Source: SAR92 clade bacterium H921 | GTDB taxonomy: Bacteria > Pseudomonadota > Gammaproteobacteria > Pseudomonadales > Porticoccaceae | Direction of reading: 5' to 3' | DNA: 64,000 nt | Assembly: GCA_025153755.1 (NCBI GenBank) | Contig: JAOALD010000001.1 | Coordinates: 496,001-560,000 of the forward strand | Shown here: piece by piece, positions 18,003 through 26,518 of the stretch | Layout of the letters: each line of letters begins with the position of its first letter | Position numbering within the stretch: position 1 is the stretch's first letter | Notes under the pieces: generated by a model | Database searches by the model: none | Seen by the model: only the letters and a program-made list of their open reading frames with translations | What the model was told of the DNA's origin: nothing | Translations under genes and position numbers: made by a program

Positions 18003-18524
18003 CTAGGGGCCTTTTGTCAAAAAGGAGCCAAGGCCAAGAAAGTCAATTTTGCCAATCGTTACACCATTGTGACGCAGAATGTTATAGGTGGCGCTGATAT
18101 GGAAATACATATTGGGCAGTATCCATAGATCTAAATACTCCTGCCCGCTAAACGTTAATTCGTAGGGGCCAGCTGGCATAACAATGTTGCGGTCTGCGGA
18201 GCTATTAATACTCTCCTTTGTAAGACTCTGCAAAAATTCTTGGGTGCATTCGATTCTGGTCTTTAACTCAGCGAAAGTCGTTTCATCGTCTTCGTCTGCG
18301 GGCGGCTCAACCTCCGCCAGTCGAGCGCCTCCTCGTTTAACCATATCGCAGGCAATCTGCACCTGTTTGATAAGAGGGTGCATATTGGGAAAAAGCCGCG
18401 CATTGGATAATACGGATTCATCGATATCTTGTTCTGCAGCATAGCTGGCGGCGCTATCAAGTAGTCCAGATAGATTGCCTAGGTGGCGAACAAAAACAGG
18501 GATGGAGCTGCTATACATTGACAT
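18003..18524 (-). CDS. DUF1993 domain protein
   Basis: A 173-residue cytoplasmic, helical protein covered by DUF1993 (DinB-like four-helix fold). Recognisable blocks are the start MSMYSSSIPVFVRHLGNLSGLL, RLFPNMHPLIKQVQIACD near residue 43, and FLDLWILPN/YFHISATYNILRHNGV-type sequence near the C-terminus. Function is unknown; proteins of this family occur widely in proteobacteria and fungi. It ends 23 bp from the stop of the convergent MFS gene. Confidence 0.87.
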   Translation of the reverse strand: MSMYSSSIPVFVRHLGNLSGLLDSAASYAAEQDIDESVLSNARLFPNMHPLIKQVQIACDMVKRGGARLAEVEPPADEDDETTFAELKTRIECTQEFLQSLTKESINSSADRNIVMPAGPYELTFSGQEYLDLWILPNMYFHISATYNILRHNGVTIGKIDFLGLGSFLTKGP

Positions 18525-18563
18525 AATTTGCCTCGGCCACTCGGGCCTGCTAGTTTTTTGGGA

Positions 18564-19628
18564 TTAGAATTTTCGCGTCTCGCCAATATCCAATATCCAG
18601 CTGTGACTATCCCCCAGCGAAGTATTTTCAGCGGCTGCTTTAAAGCGAGCTGGGGGTTCAGCTAGTGGTTCATCGGACAGATTAAAGGTGCCGTAATGCA
18701 TAGCCACGGCATTATTAGCGCGTAAATCCAGCGCTGCTTGGACGGCCTCCTCTGGGTTCATATGGGAGGCCTTCATCATGGCATTAGGTTCGTAGGCACC
18801 TATGGGCACTGCAGCTAGATCAAAGGGGCCGAGTTTGTCACCGATTTTTTTAAAACCGGAGAAATAACCCGTATCACCGGCAAAGAAAAACCGCCGCTGT
18901 GGTCCCGTGACTGCCCAGGACGACCAAAGAGTTTTGCGAGTATCTGTGAGACTGCGTTTGCTCCAATGTTGGGTTGGCAGGCAATGGATAGTGGCAGTTT
19001 TAAAGCTGACAGTATCTCCCCAATCCATTTCCTGAACCTGATCGATACCGTTTTTACGCAGTAGTTTGCCATTGCCTTTAGGGACAAAAAAGAGAGTTTG
19101 CGGATTACGCTTAGCGAGCTTGCGCAAAGTGGGCAGATCTAGATGGTCATAATGATTATGAGAGATCATCACAAAATCGATTGCCGGTAAGTCATCAAGG
19201 GCAATACCTGGTTTTACAAAGCGGTTGGGGCCGGCAAAGGGTATAGGGCTCGGCTTATTTGACCAGATTGGATCGGTCAAAAATGTCAGATGCTCCATTT
19301 GTACTAACAAGGTCGCATGGCCTACCCAGGTGGCGGTGGGTTCACTGAACTCGGCATTGTCACGCAGGTAGGCACCATCATTGGGGACCCGGGTTGGTGC
19401 TCCGGATTTACTGAAAAACGAAGACGCTACACGGCGCATAAAAAAGGGTGCCCGTACCCTGATAGATACTTTGGATTGGTCATCATCCATATTGATAAAC
19501 CGGCCTTTGGCATCCTGTGCCGCAGGTTCAAAATGCCGATCTGACTGATCTGCTGCTGGCTGAGCTGGATTTAAAATAGCCAACATACCGATGGTGGTCA
19601 GTTGGCGAGAGAGCGGCTTTTTTAACAT
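18564..19628 (-). CDS. MBL-fold metallohydrolase, NAPE-PLD/UlaG-like
   Basis: A 354-residue metallo-beta-lactamase-fold enzyme of the group containing N-acyl-phosphatidylethanolamine phospholipase D and RomA-type outer membrane proteins. Metal ligands are visible: ISHNHYDHLD (about residue 156), LPTQHW, FFAGDTGYF and a late His in MHYGTF. The N-terminus has a short hydrophobic segment that could be a signal peptide (TIGMLAILNPAQPAADQ). Substrate unknown. Same strand as the DJ-1 gene upstream, but 234 bp separate them. Confidence 0.87.
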   Translation of the reverse strand: MLKKPLSRQLTTIGMLAILNPAQPAADQSDRHFEPAAQDAKGRFINMDDDQSKVSIRVRAPFFMRRVASSFFSKSGAPTRVPNDGAYLRDNAEFSEPTATWVGHATLLVQMEHLTFLTDPIWSNKPSPIPFAGPNRFVKPGIALDDLPAIDFVMISHNHYDHLDLPTLRKLAKRNPQTLFFVPKGNGKLLRKNGIDQVQEMDWGDTVSFKTATIHCLPTQHWSKRSLTDTRKTLWSSWAVTGPQRRFFFAGDTGYFSGFKKIGDKLGPFDLAAVPIGAYEPNAMMKASHMNPEEAVQAALDLRANNAVAMHYGTFNLSDEPLAEPPARFKAAAENTSLGDSHSWILDIGETRKF

Positions 19629-19701
19629 TATAAAACTCCTGATAAGCAGGAAGTTTAACTGAAAAAAACCTAAAGGATAATCTTTTACGGATCGATCCCC
19701 G

Positions 19702-19857
19702 TTAGCACTGATTAAACTCAGTGCGCAGAACTCTCCCCAGGCTCATCAAAATATTGAGTTCTCCACGATTAGTCTCAATCCGTTGGCCAGCAATATAAAA
19801 ATTGTCGGCCAACGGGCCTAGGTTAAGTTCCAAAACGGTCTGAGGAGTTCGGTAAAT
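19702..19857 (-). pseudogene. Possible 3' remnant of a lost gene
   Basis: One minus-strand frame stays open for 51 codons with protein-like composition (includes LELNLGPLADNFYIAGQRIE and ILMSLGRVLRTEFNQ), ending at TAA 19704-19702. No plausible start or ribosome-binding site exists; upstream the frame runs out of phase into the DJ-1 gene. It may be the C-terminal stub of a deleted gene, or chance. A 9-bp inverted repeat CCGTTGGCC/GGCCAACGG (19780-19815), extendable by an inner CAAT/ATTG, lies within it. Confidence 0.3.
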
Positions 19858-19862
19858 AATGT

Positions 19863-20714
19863 TTACTGAGCAATGATAGCCATCATTTTTTGCGCAGTTT
19901 CGTGGCCAGAATTTTGATTCTGGCCCGTTACAAAACGCTGCTCATCATCCACTACCACATGGGTGGCAAACAGATCCCTAAACGCGGTGTTGCTTTCGAA
20001 AATCACTCCAGCCTTACGCAGTTCAGTCTCTGGGTGCTGCGGCGTCATATCAATACCCAATTCTTTAATCTGTTTATCAGTAACTCCGGTCATGCGACGT
20101 CCGGCGATGAGAAGATTTCCGCTACGGTCTTTGGCGTTGATAAGACCCAGTACACCATGACAGACGCCGCCTATAACGGGCTTGTGCTCGGCGTAAAATG
20201 CATCACTGATTTTTAAACCGAGAAGCTCTGAATAGCCAAGATCATAGGCTGCACCCCAGCCGCCAGCAAGAAAGATAATATCGTACTGAGTAAAGTCTAG
20301 ATCGGCGATGGGTACTGAGTTTTTAACCTTGGCTAAGAATGCTGGATCGGCCATGAAGCGATCGTCTTCTGGCGTTTTAACAAAACGCCCCAGAGTTTGT
20401 GGATCTACTGGGATAAGGCCCCCCTTGATACTGGCAACATCGACCTGAATTCCGGCATCCATAAAGTTGTAATAGGGATGGCTAATCTCTGAGGCCATTA
20501 CCCCGGTAGCCGGCCCTGTAGTCTCCCCTGGTTCAGAGAGTACTGCCTGATTCGTAGCAATTATCAGGGCACGTTTGCCTGCTGGTACCTCGGTTATTTC
20601 ACCCCTGTATACAGGATGCAAGCCAGCTTTGTGCAGTAAACTTGGGAGTGTTAGTAGGAGTAATCCACCTAAAATAACAATGCCACTTAAAACTTTAAGT
20701 ACCTTACCTTTCAT
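19863..20714 (-). CDS. DJ-1/PfpI family protein with N-terminal membrane anchor
   Basis: A 283-residue type-1 glutamine-amidotransferase-like protein. An N-terminal hydrophobic helix (VLKVLSGIVILGGLLLLTLP) suggests membrane anchoring or export. The nucleophile elbow is VIGGVCHGVLGL with Cys at about residue 177 and the adjacent His. Relatives include Hsp31/YhbO-type glyoxalases and putative intracellular proteases. The ATG at 20714 is preferred over an in-frame start 11 codons upstream because AAAGAGG stands 6-7 bases before it. The substrate cannot be inferred. Confidence 0.83.
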   Translation of the reverse strand: MKGKVLKVLSGIVILGGLLLLTLPSLLHKAGLHPVYRGEITEVPAGKRALIIATNQAVLSEPGETTGPATGVMASEISHPYYNFMDAGIQVDVASIKGGLIPVDPQTLGRFVKTPEDDRFMADPAFLAKVKNSVPIADLDFTQYDIIFLAGGWGAAYDLGYSELLGLKISDAFYAEHKPVIGGVCHGVLGLINAKDRSGNLLIAGRRMTGVTDKQIKELGIDMTPQHPETELRKAGVIFESNTAFRDLFATHVVVDDEQRFVTGQNQNSGHETAQKMMAIIAQ

Positions 20715-20883
20715 AAGCGCCTCTTTAGCATTTAATAATCCAATCATGATATATTAGCATAATTAATGCCAAAAGTTAATAGACTCCTCGGTCACTTTAA
20801 ATGTGCCATTTGGACAGTATTTACTGGGATAATCTGTTTCCAAAGTTGAAAGTCAATTAGCCTCTAAGGTAAGAGAGAAAACC

Positions 20884-22683
20884 ATGTCAATGATTGTTAA
20901 TCGCCGTGATCTAGATTTCGTCCTCTATGAGGCCTTGGATTTAAACAGCATTCTCGAGTCAGAACATTATGCCGACCACGACCGCGAATCTTTGGATGCC
21001 ATGCTAGACCTCTGTCAATCGCTGGCTGAAGATCGGTTTTTACCTTTTGCCGCTAAGCTTGACGCCAATGAGCCCAAATTTGTTGATGGCAAAGTTGAAA
21101 CAATCCCCGAGGTCAAAGAGGCGATTAATGCTTTCCGTGAGGCGGGATTATGCACCTCTGCCTATGATGCAAATATTGGCGGAATGCAACTGCCATGGAT
21201 GATGGATCAGGCGCTCAACGGTATGTTCGTGTGTGCTAACAATCCAGTGCATACCTATTTATTTCTAACCCAAGGTGTCGCTAACATGCTCAATGCCTGT
21301 GGTTCCGATGAACTTAAGGCAAAGTATCTACCTAAGCTGGTAGAGGGTGAGTGGTTTGGCACCATGTGTCTGTCCGAGACTCAGGCAGGTTCTTCCCTTG
21401 CAGATATTCGTACCAAGGCAGATTTACGCGCGGACGGCGCTTATAACATTAGCGGCACTAAAATGTGGATATCTGGTGGCGAACAGGATATCACCGACAA
21501 TATTGTGCATATGGTGTTGGCCAAGATTCCAGGCTCTCCTCCAGGCGTTAAGGGTATCTCATTATTTTTAGTACCCAAAAATCGCGTCAATGATGATGGC
21601 AGTGTTGGTGACAGTAACAATGTTGCCCTGGCCGGCCTGAATCACAAAATGGGTTGTCGCGGCACTACCAACTGTCTACTCAACTTCGGTGAGTCCGGTG
21701 AGTCGATTGGTTATCTGGTCGGTGAGCCAAACCAGGGACTGGCTAATATGTTCCACATGATGAACGAAGCTCGTATTTCTGTGGGTATGGCTTCAGTGAT
21801 GGCGGGAATGGGTGGTTATCTGTACTCCCTTGATTACGCCCGCAACCGCCCTCAGGGTCGTCCTTTAGTTAATCGCGACCCGCAAGATCCGCAGATTATG
21901 ATAAGCGAACATGCAGATATCAAACGGATGCTAATGACCCAAAAAGCCTTTGTTGAGGGGGCACAAACCTTAATTTACTACAGCGCCCAACTTATTGATC
22001 AACAGAAACTCTCTACTGACAAAGAAGCTAACGCGCGCACTGAACTACTGCTAGGGCTGCTCACGCCTATCTGTAAATCCTGGCCCTCCGAATTCTGTCT
22101 AGAAGCGAACAAGTTGGCTATTCAGGTACTTGGTGGCTATGGCTATACCCGTGAATACCCAGTAGAACGCCTCTATCGAGACAACCGTCTAAATCATATT
22201 CACGAGGGTACCTGGGGTATTCAAGGTATCGATATTCTTGGCCGCAAGGTACAGATGCACAATGGTGCCGCTGTTGCTGTTTTGCGTGAAGAGATTCAGG
22301 ATACTATTGGCGCCGCCGCTGATATGTCTGACTTGGCAGGGTACTGTACTCAGTTGGAGGATGCTCTGGCGCAGATTGAAGCGACGGTTAAGACGGTGAG
22401 TGATGCGAGCGATCCAGCCTTGTCACTGGCTAATGCGACCATCTTCCTCGATGCTATGGGACACATTGTTATTGCCTGGATGTGGCTCAAGCAGGCGGTT
22501 GCGGCAACTCGAGGTCTAGGTCAAGGTAACGTTGCTGATGAGGCATTTTATCAGGGTAAGTTGGCGGCAACACAGTTCTTTTTCCGCTATGAATTACCCA
22601 AAACCAATGCCAGCTTGACGCTGGTGGCCGACCTTGATAGCACCTGTTATGACCTCAGTGTTGATCAGTTTACCGGTAGCTAA
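20884..22683 (+). CDS. Acyl-CoA dehydrogenase, DmdC-type long form
   Basis: A 599-residue FAD enzyme. The acyl-CoA dehydrogenase core occupies about residues 60-460: FGTMCLSETQAGSSLADI, the substrate-loop region GLNHKMGCRGTTNC, and LGGYGYTREYPVERLYRDNR with HIHEGTWGIQ, whose Glu is the likely catalytic base. A C-terminal extension of about 130 residues is typical of the DmdC group (3-methylmercaptopropionyl-CoA dehydrogenase) and related long dehydrogenases. No other dmd gene is visible here, so DMSP degradation is possible but unproven. An AAGAGAG ribosome-binding site precedes the ATG. Confidence 0.88.
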   Translation: MSMIVNRRDLDFVLYEALDLNSILESEHYADHDRESLDAMLDLCQSLAEDRFLPFAAKLDANEPKFVDGKVETIPEVKEAINAFREAGLCTSAYDANIGGMQLPWMMDQALNGMFVCANNPVHTYLFLTQGVANMLNACGSDELKAKYLPKLVEGEWFGTMCLSETQAGSSLADIRTKADLRADGAYNISGTKMWISGGEQDITDNIVHMVLAKIPGSPPGVKGISLFLVPKNRVNDDGSVGDSNNVALAGLNHKMGCRGTTNCLLNFGESGESIGYLVGEPNQGLANMFHMMNEARISVGMASVMAGMGGYLYSLDYARNRPQGRPLVNRDPQDPQIMISEHADIKRMLMTQKAFVEGAQTLIYYSAQLIDQQKLSTDKEANARTELLLGLLTPICKSWPSEFCLEANKLAIQVLGGYGYTREYPVERLYRDNRLNHIHEGTWGIQGIDILGRKVQMHNGAAVAVLREEIQDTIGAAADMSDLAGYCTQLEDALAQIEATVKTVSDASDPALSLANATIFLDAMGHIVIAWMWLKQAVAATRGLGQGNVADEAFYQGKLAATQFFFRYELPKTNASLTLVADLDSTCYDLSVDQFTGS

Positions 22684-22706
22684 AATTTTAAAAAGCCCCT
22701 AGATTA

Positions 22707-22735
22707 TGGCCCACTAATGATATTTTAGTGGGCCA
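22707..22735. other. Perfect 11-bp stem-loop between two acyl-CoA genes
   Basis: TGGCCCACTAA and TTAGTGGGCCA form a perfect 11-bp stem with a 7-nt loop, 24 bp after the dehydrogenase stop. No T-run follows on the plus strand, so it is not a standard intrinsic terminator. It could protect the upstream mRNA from 3' decay or act as a weak terminator before the carboxyltransferase gene. Confidence 0.6.
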
Positions 22736-22812
22736 GATCGATTCCATTTTCCTCCTAAACACTGTCTAATAATCCTCACATAAATAATTATAAACAAATT
22801 GGGGTAGCTGTC

Positions 22813-24612
22813 TTGAAGCCTGTAAATCAAACTGTTGTCTCGCCGCTAGCCGCCGCTGTGGTCGGTCTAGATGTGAGTGATGGACAGTGTGTCGCCAAAG
22901 ATCAAATTATTGCCGTTGTCGAATCGATGAAAATGCAAACAGCTTTGACAGCGCCAGTTGCGGGAACTATTGCCAACCTATGTATTGATCTGGGTGACAC
23001 TATTCAGGCCGGACAGTTGGTTTGTGAAATAGCGTCAGATGATAGCGACACGGTGACTGACAGAGCGCCAATGATTGAGGCGAAACACACCCATGTTAGT
23101 TTACAGCAGCTCAACCAGCAACTTGGCTTTACCAGTGACAAGGCGCGCCCCGAGGCTGTTGCCAAACGTCATGCTAAGGCATATCGCACGGCGCGAGAAA
23201 ACCTCTATGACCTCTGTGATGAGGGGTCTTTTGTTGAATATGGTCAGCTCGCAGTGGCAGCACAGCGCGATCGCAAAAATGCTGAGTCCCTAAAAACAGA
23301 TACCCCGGCTGATGGCGTGCTCACAGGATTGGCGACTATAAATGCCGCAATATTTGGTCCACAGGCGACACAGGTTGCGGTAGTCGTCAATGATTATACG
23401 GTCTTAGCCGGAACCCAGGGCTATTTTCACCATCGCAAAATCGACCGTATTCTAGACCAAGCCAGTAAATTGCGCCTGCCAGTGATTATGTATACCGAAG
23501 GGGGCGGTGGGCGACCTGGAGATACAGATGTTAAAACCCAGATAGCTGGGTTAGACGTTCCCTCATTTTCTAACTGGGCTGGGCTCAGTGGTCGGGTGCC
23601 TTTAATAGCGGTAAACAATGGCTATTGTTTTGCTGGGAATGCGGCACTATTTGGCTGCGCTGATATTCGTATTGCTACCCAAACATCCTGGATAGGTATG
23701 GCTGGCCCGGCGATGATTGAAGGTGGCGGCCTGGGAAGCTATGAGCCCACGGATATAGGTCCAATTGAGGTGCAGGCCAGCAATGGCGTTGTTGATCTGG
23801 TGGCTGACAATGAGGCTCATGCCACTGAACTGGCAAAGTCCTGCATCGGCTATTTTCAAGGTGATGTAAAAGCCTGGCAAGTTGCTGATCAGCAACAGTT
23901 GCGGGCAATGATGCCCGTCGATAGACGCTTCGTTTATGACATAAGAGATATCATTGTGCAGCTTGCTGATACGGATAGCTTTCAAGAGCTCACTCAGGCC
24001 CATGGGCAGGGCATTATCACAGGCTTTATTCGTATTGAAGGCCGCGCCATAGGTTTGATAGCTAATAATTGCCGGATGCTTGGTGGCGCTATTGATGCCG
24101 TGGCCGCTGATAAGGCCGCGCGCTTTATTACTCTGTGCGATAGCTTCTCTATTCCTGTCCTGTCCCTATGTGACACGCCGGGCTTCATGGTAGGTCCCGC
24201 CAGTGAGGAGCAAGGGGCGGTTCATCGTATGGCACAGCTATTTATTGCCGGGGCCAAAATGACTACCCCTATGGTGACGATTTTCTTGCGCAAAGGTTAT
24301 GGTCTTGGGGCTATGGCTATGGCCGGTGGTAGTTTTCATCGTCCGATTTACAGTGCCGCATGGCCCAGTGGTGAGTTCGGTGGTATGGGTTTAGAGGGCG
24401 CTGTGCAACTTGGTTTTAAGAAGGAATTGGATGCCCAGCCAGACTCAAAATCCCGTGAGGTACTGTTTAATCAACTGGTGGACACCATGTACGAAAAGGG
24501 TAGGGCCACTGAGGCTGCGGCCCACCTAGAGATAGATGCGGTTATTGACCCTGCAGATACACGCGCGGTGATTATTACTGCCCTTGACTGTGCTCAAAAA
24601 CGATCTGCTTAA
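22813..24612 (+). CDS. Biotinyl domain-carboxyltransferase fusion (acyl-CoA carboxylase subunit)
   Basis: A 599-residue protein that starts with a biotinyl/lipoyl domain (residues 1-77; biotin site VESMKMQ with Lys at 40) and continues as an acetyl/propionyl-CoA carboxyltransferase (residues about 110-590). The latter has GYFHHRKIDRILDQASK, IEGGGLGSYEPTDIGP, CDTPGFMVGPASEEQG and GLGAMAMAGGSFHRP. A biotin carboxylase would have to come from another locus, and none lies in the window. The start is TTG with GGGG about 8 bases upstream. Order BCCP-CT in one chain without the carboxylase is unusual: normally biotinyl is C-terminal of biotin carboxylase. Confidence 0.87.
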   Translation: MKPVNQTVVSPLAAAVVGLDVSDGQCVAKDQIIAVVESMKMQTALTAPVAGTIANLCIDLGDTIQAGQLVCEIASDDSDTVTDRAPMIEAKHTHVSLQQLNQQLGFTSDKARPEAVAKRHAKAYRTARENLYDLCDEGSFVEYGQLAVAAQRDRKNAESLKTDTPADGVLTGLATINAAIFGPQATQVAVVVNDYTVLAGTQGYFHHRKIDRILDQASKLRLPVIMYTEGGGGRPGDTDVKTQIAGLDVPSFSNWAGLSGRVPLIAVNNGYCFAGNAALFGCADIRIATQTSWIGMAGPAMIEGGGLGSYEPTDIGPIEVQASNGVVDLVADNEAHATELAKSCIGYFQGDVKAWQVADQQQLRAMMPVDRRFVYDIRDIIVQLADTDSFQELTQAHGQGIITGFIRIEGRAIGLIANNCRMLGGAIDAVAADKAARFITLCDSFSIPVLSLCDTPGFMVGPASEEQGAVHRMAQLFIAGAKMTTPMVTIFLRKGYGLGAMAMAGGSFHRPIYSAAWPSGEFGGMGLEGAVQLGFKKELDAQPDSKSREVLFNQLVDTMYEKGRATEAAAHLEIDAVIDPADTRAVIITALDCAQKRSA

Positions 24613-24618
24613 TTGATA

Positions 24619-25332
24619 TTAGTCGACGTTGTGATAAATGTTTTGCACGTCATCTAGGTTCTCGAGCATGCCCATAAAGCGCTCAAACATTTCTATATCG
24701 TCTCCCGCAAGTGGTGCACGGTTCTGGGCGATAAACTGAATTTCATCGACGTCATAGTCGATCTCGCCAAACGCCTCACTCAGGGCTTGCTTGGCTTTAA
24801 ATGACTCTGTACTGGCAGCAAAGACCGTGAGCATACCCTCTTCATTTTCGATATCAATCACGTCCACGTCAGCCATTAGTAAGCTGTCCAATACAGCTTC
24901 TTCTTCCTGGCCGCCAAATCGTAGGATAGTTAGATGATCAAACATATGGCTCACTGAACCCTGAGTGCCTATCTTGGTTTTGGTCTTGGTAAAACACAGA
25001 CGCACATCGCCAAAAGTACGATTGGGGTTATCGGTTAAGCACTCGATAATAACCATGCAGTTACCGGGACCATAGCCTTCGTAGCGAGCCAGCTCAAAGT
25101 TTTCTCCGGCGCCACCTTTGGCTTTATCAATCGCCTTGTCGATAACATGGGTCGGTACCTGATCTTTCTTGGCGCGGTCGATAAGGCTACGCAGAGCTAG
25201 ATTACCACTCGGATCTAGGCCGCCGGCTTTGGCGCAAACATAAATTTCTCGTCCATATTTACTATAAACCCGTGCCTTGGCATCAGATGTTTTGGCCATG
25301 GATTCTTTGCGGTTTTGGTAAGCTCTACCCAT
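24619..25332 (-). CDS. YebC/PmpR-family protein (YeeN-like)
   Basis: A 237-residue member of the YebC/TACO1 family, proteins linked to transcription control and, in recent work, to translation of proline-rich stretches. Motifs: [34 protein letters not shown], and [19 protein letters not shown]. The N-terminus ([16 protein letters not shown]) matches the YeeN subgroup rather than canonical YebC. It ends 6 bp from the convergent carboxyltransferase gene with no terminator between them. Confidence 0.9.
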   Translation of the reverse strand: MGRAYQNRKESMAKTSDAKARVYSKYGREIYVCAKAGGLDPSGNLALRSLIDRAKKDQVPTHVIDKAIDKAKGGAGENFELARYEGYGPGNCMVIIECLTDNPNRTFGDVRLCFTKTKTKIGTQGSVSHMFDHLTILRFGGQEEEAVLDSLLMADVDVIDIENEEGMLTVFAASTESFKAKQALSEAFGEIDYDVDEIQFIAQNRAPLAGDDIEMFERFMGMLENLDDVQNIYHNVD

Positions 25333-25467
25333 CGTTAGTTCCAGTGTTACGTTTTAAAAACTGCAATTCTACAGGAGCGACACCTCTATGTAACCGTTCA
25401 GTTGTGTATTGGGCCAAATCGGTGGATGATGGGCTTAATAGACAGCCTTGCGCTAAGAGAGTGAAGC

Positions 25468-26085
25468 ATGAGTTTTTATGATAAATATATTCTACCGAGT
25501 TTTTTAAATTGTGCCTGCGGCTCAAAGCCAATTAAATATCAGCGTCATAAAGTCGTGCCCATGGCCCAGGGAGTGGTGCTAGAAGTAGGTATTGGTTCAG
25601 GCCTTAATATTCCCTATTACGACAACAGTAAAATAGACGCAATTATTGGCTTGGATCCCTCTGAGGAACTCAATAATATGGCTAAAAAAGTAGCCGCCGA
25701 TAAGGGCTTAGATATTGACTTTATTCTGGGTAGTGCTGAGCTGATACCCCTGCCAGACAACCATGTTGACACGGTACTCGTTACTTACACCATATGTACT
25801 ATTCCCGATGCTCTGGCGGCCAATAAAGAAATGCTTAGGGTGCTAAAGCCCGGCGGCCAATTGATATTCTGTGAACATGGTTTAGCGCCCGACCCAAGCG
25901 TTGCAAAGTGGCAGACAAGAATCGACCCCTACTGGGGAAAGATTGCCGGTGGCTGTCATCTAAATAGAGACATTCCCCAGTTAATCCAAGATGCAGGCTT
26001 TACTATTAAAACGCTGGAGCAAATGTATTTGCCCAGTACGCCCAAGTTTGCAGGCTACAATTACTGGGGAGTAGCTACAGGCTGA
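25468..26085 (+). CDS. Class I SAM-dependent methyltransferase
   Basis: A 205-residue methyltransferase. Motif I is VLEVGIGSGLNIPYYD (about residue 32); the acidic residue ending strand 2 is in IIGLDPSEE; VLKPGGQLIFCEHG is the post-motif segment. The C-terminal part (DPYWGKIAGGCHLNRDIPQLI) fits the UbiE/phospholipid or thiol/arsenite methyltransferase-like subgroup often annotated METTL7-like. Substrate unknown. It is divergent from the YebC gene. Confidence 0.85.
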   Translation: MSFYDKYILPSFLNCACGSKPIKYQRHKVVPMAQGVVLEVGIGSGLNIPYYDNSKIDAIIGLDPSEELNNMAKKVAADKGLDIDFILGSAELIPLPDNHVDTVLVTYTICTIPDALAANKEMLRVLKPGGQLIFCEHGLAPDPSVAKWQTRIDPYWGKIAGGCHLNRDIPQLIQDAGFTIKTLEQMYLPSTPKFAGYNYWGVATG

Positions 26086-26143
26086 TAATAAAAAGACGGT
26101 CGCAGCCTCGATTTAAGCAATTGCATGGGCGTCGCCTTTGAAC

Positions 26144-26506
26144 TTAAAGCAATTTATCTAGTTTGTCTGCCTCGACCAGAGCGGTTAAGTCACTAGAGCC
26201 GCCAATTAAAGTACCATTGATGAAAATCATTGGAAACGAGGGCCAGCCTGTCCACATTTTAAGGGCATTGCGCCGACGCCAAAGCTTAAAATAGTTCCCG
26301 TACTCTAGGTAAGTGTGCTCTATTCCTAGCTTGTCGAGAGTTTTTCGCGCTCGCTTTGGTGCTGGATTCTGAGCCATGCCAACCACGACAACTTTATGTT
26401 TGGCAATAGCGTCTTGAACTTCAGTGATTATATCTGCGTGATTGTCAGCGATTTTTTTTTTGACTGCAGGATGAATATTTTTTGCGGCGAGAATTTGGCG
26501 TGGCAT
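26144..26506 (-). CDS. Glutaredoxin-fold protein lacking cysteine
   Basis: A 120-residue protein with a thioredoxin/glutaredoxin-like core from residue 38: VVVVGMAQNPAPKRARKTLD, a Tyr/Trp-rich middle, and WPSFPMIFINGTLIGGSSDL near the end (the cis-Pro and GSH-binding GG region of Grx4-type proteins). The CGFS/CPYC active site is replaced by NPAP, and there is not one Cys in the chain. It therefore cannot do thiol exchange or hold a cluster through its own Cys. A preceding 35-residue helical N-terminus is unassigned. It lies 13 bp after acetoacetyl-CoA synthetase on the same strand. Confidence 0.8.
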   Translation of the reverse strand: MPRQILAAKNIHPAVKKKIADNHADIITEVQDAIAKHKVVVVGMAQNPAPKRARKTLDKLGIEHTYLEYGNYFKLWRRRNALKMWTGWPSFPMIFINGTLIGGSSDLTALVEADKLDKLL

Positions 26507-26518
26507 AGATTGGCCCTA

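Noticed and set aside
20884-24612. A complete DMSP demethylation (dmd) cluster
   Set aside because: Only the dehydrogenase resembles DmdC; no DmdA, DmdB or DmdD is present next to it, and the adjacent carboxyltransferase does not belong to that pathway.
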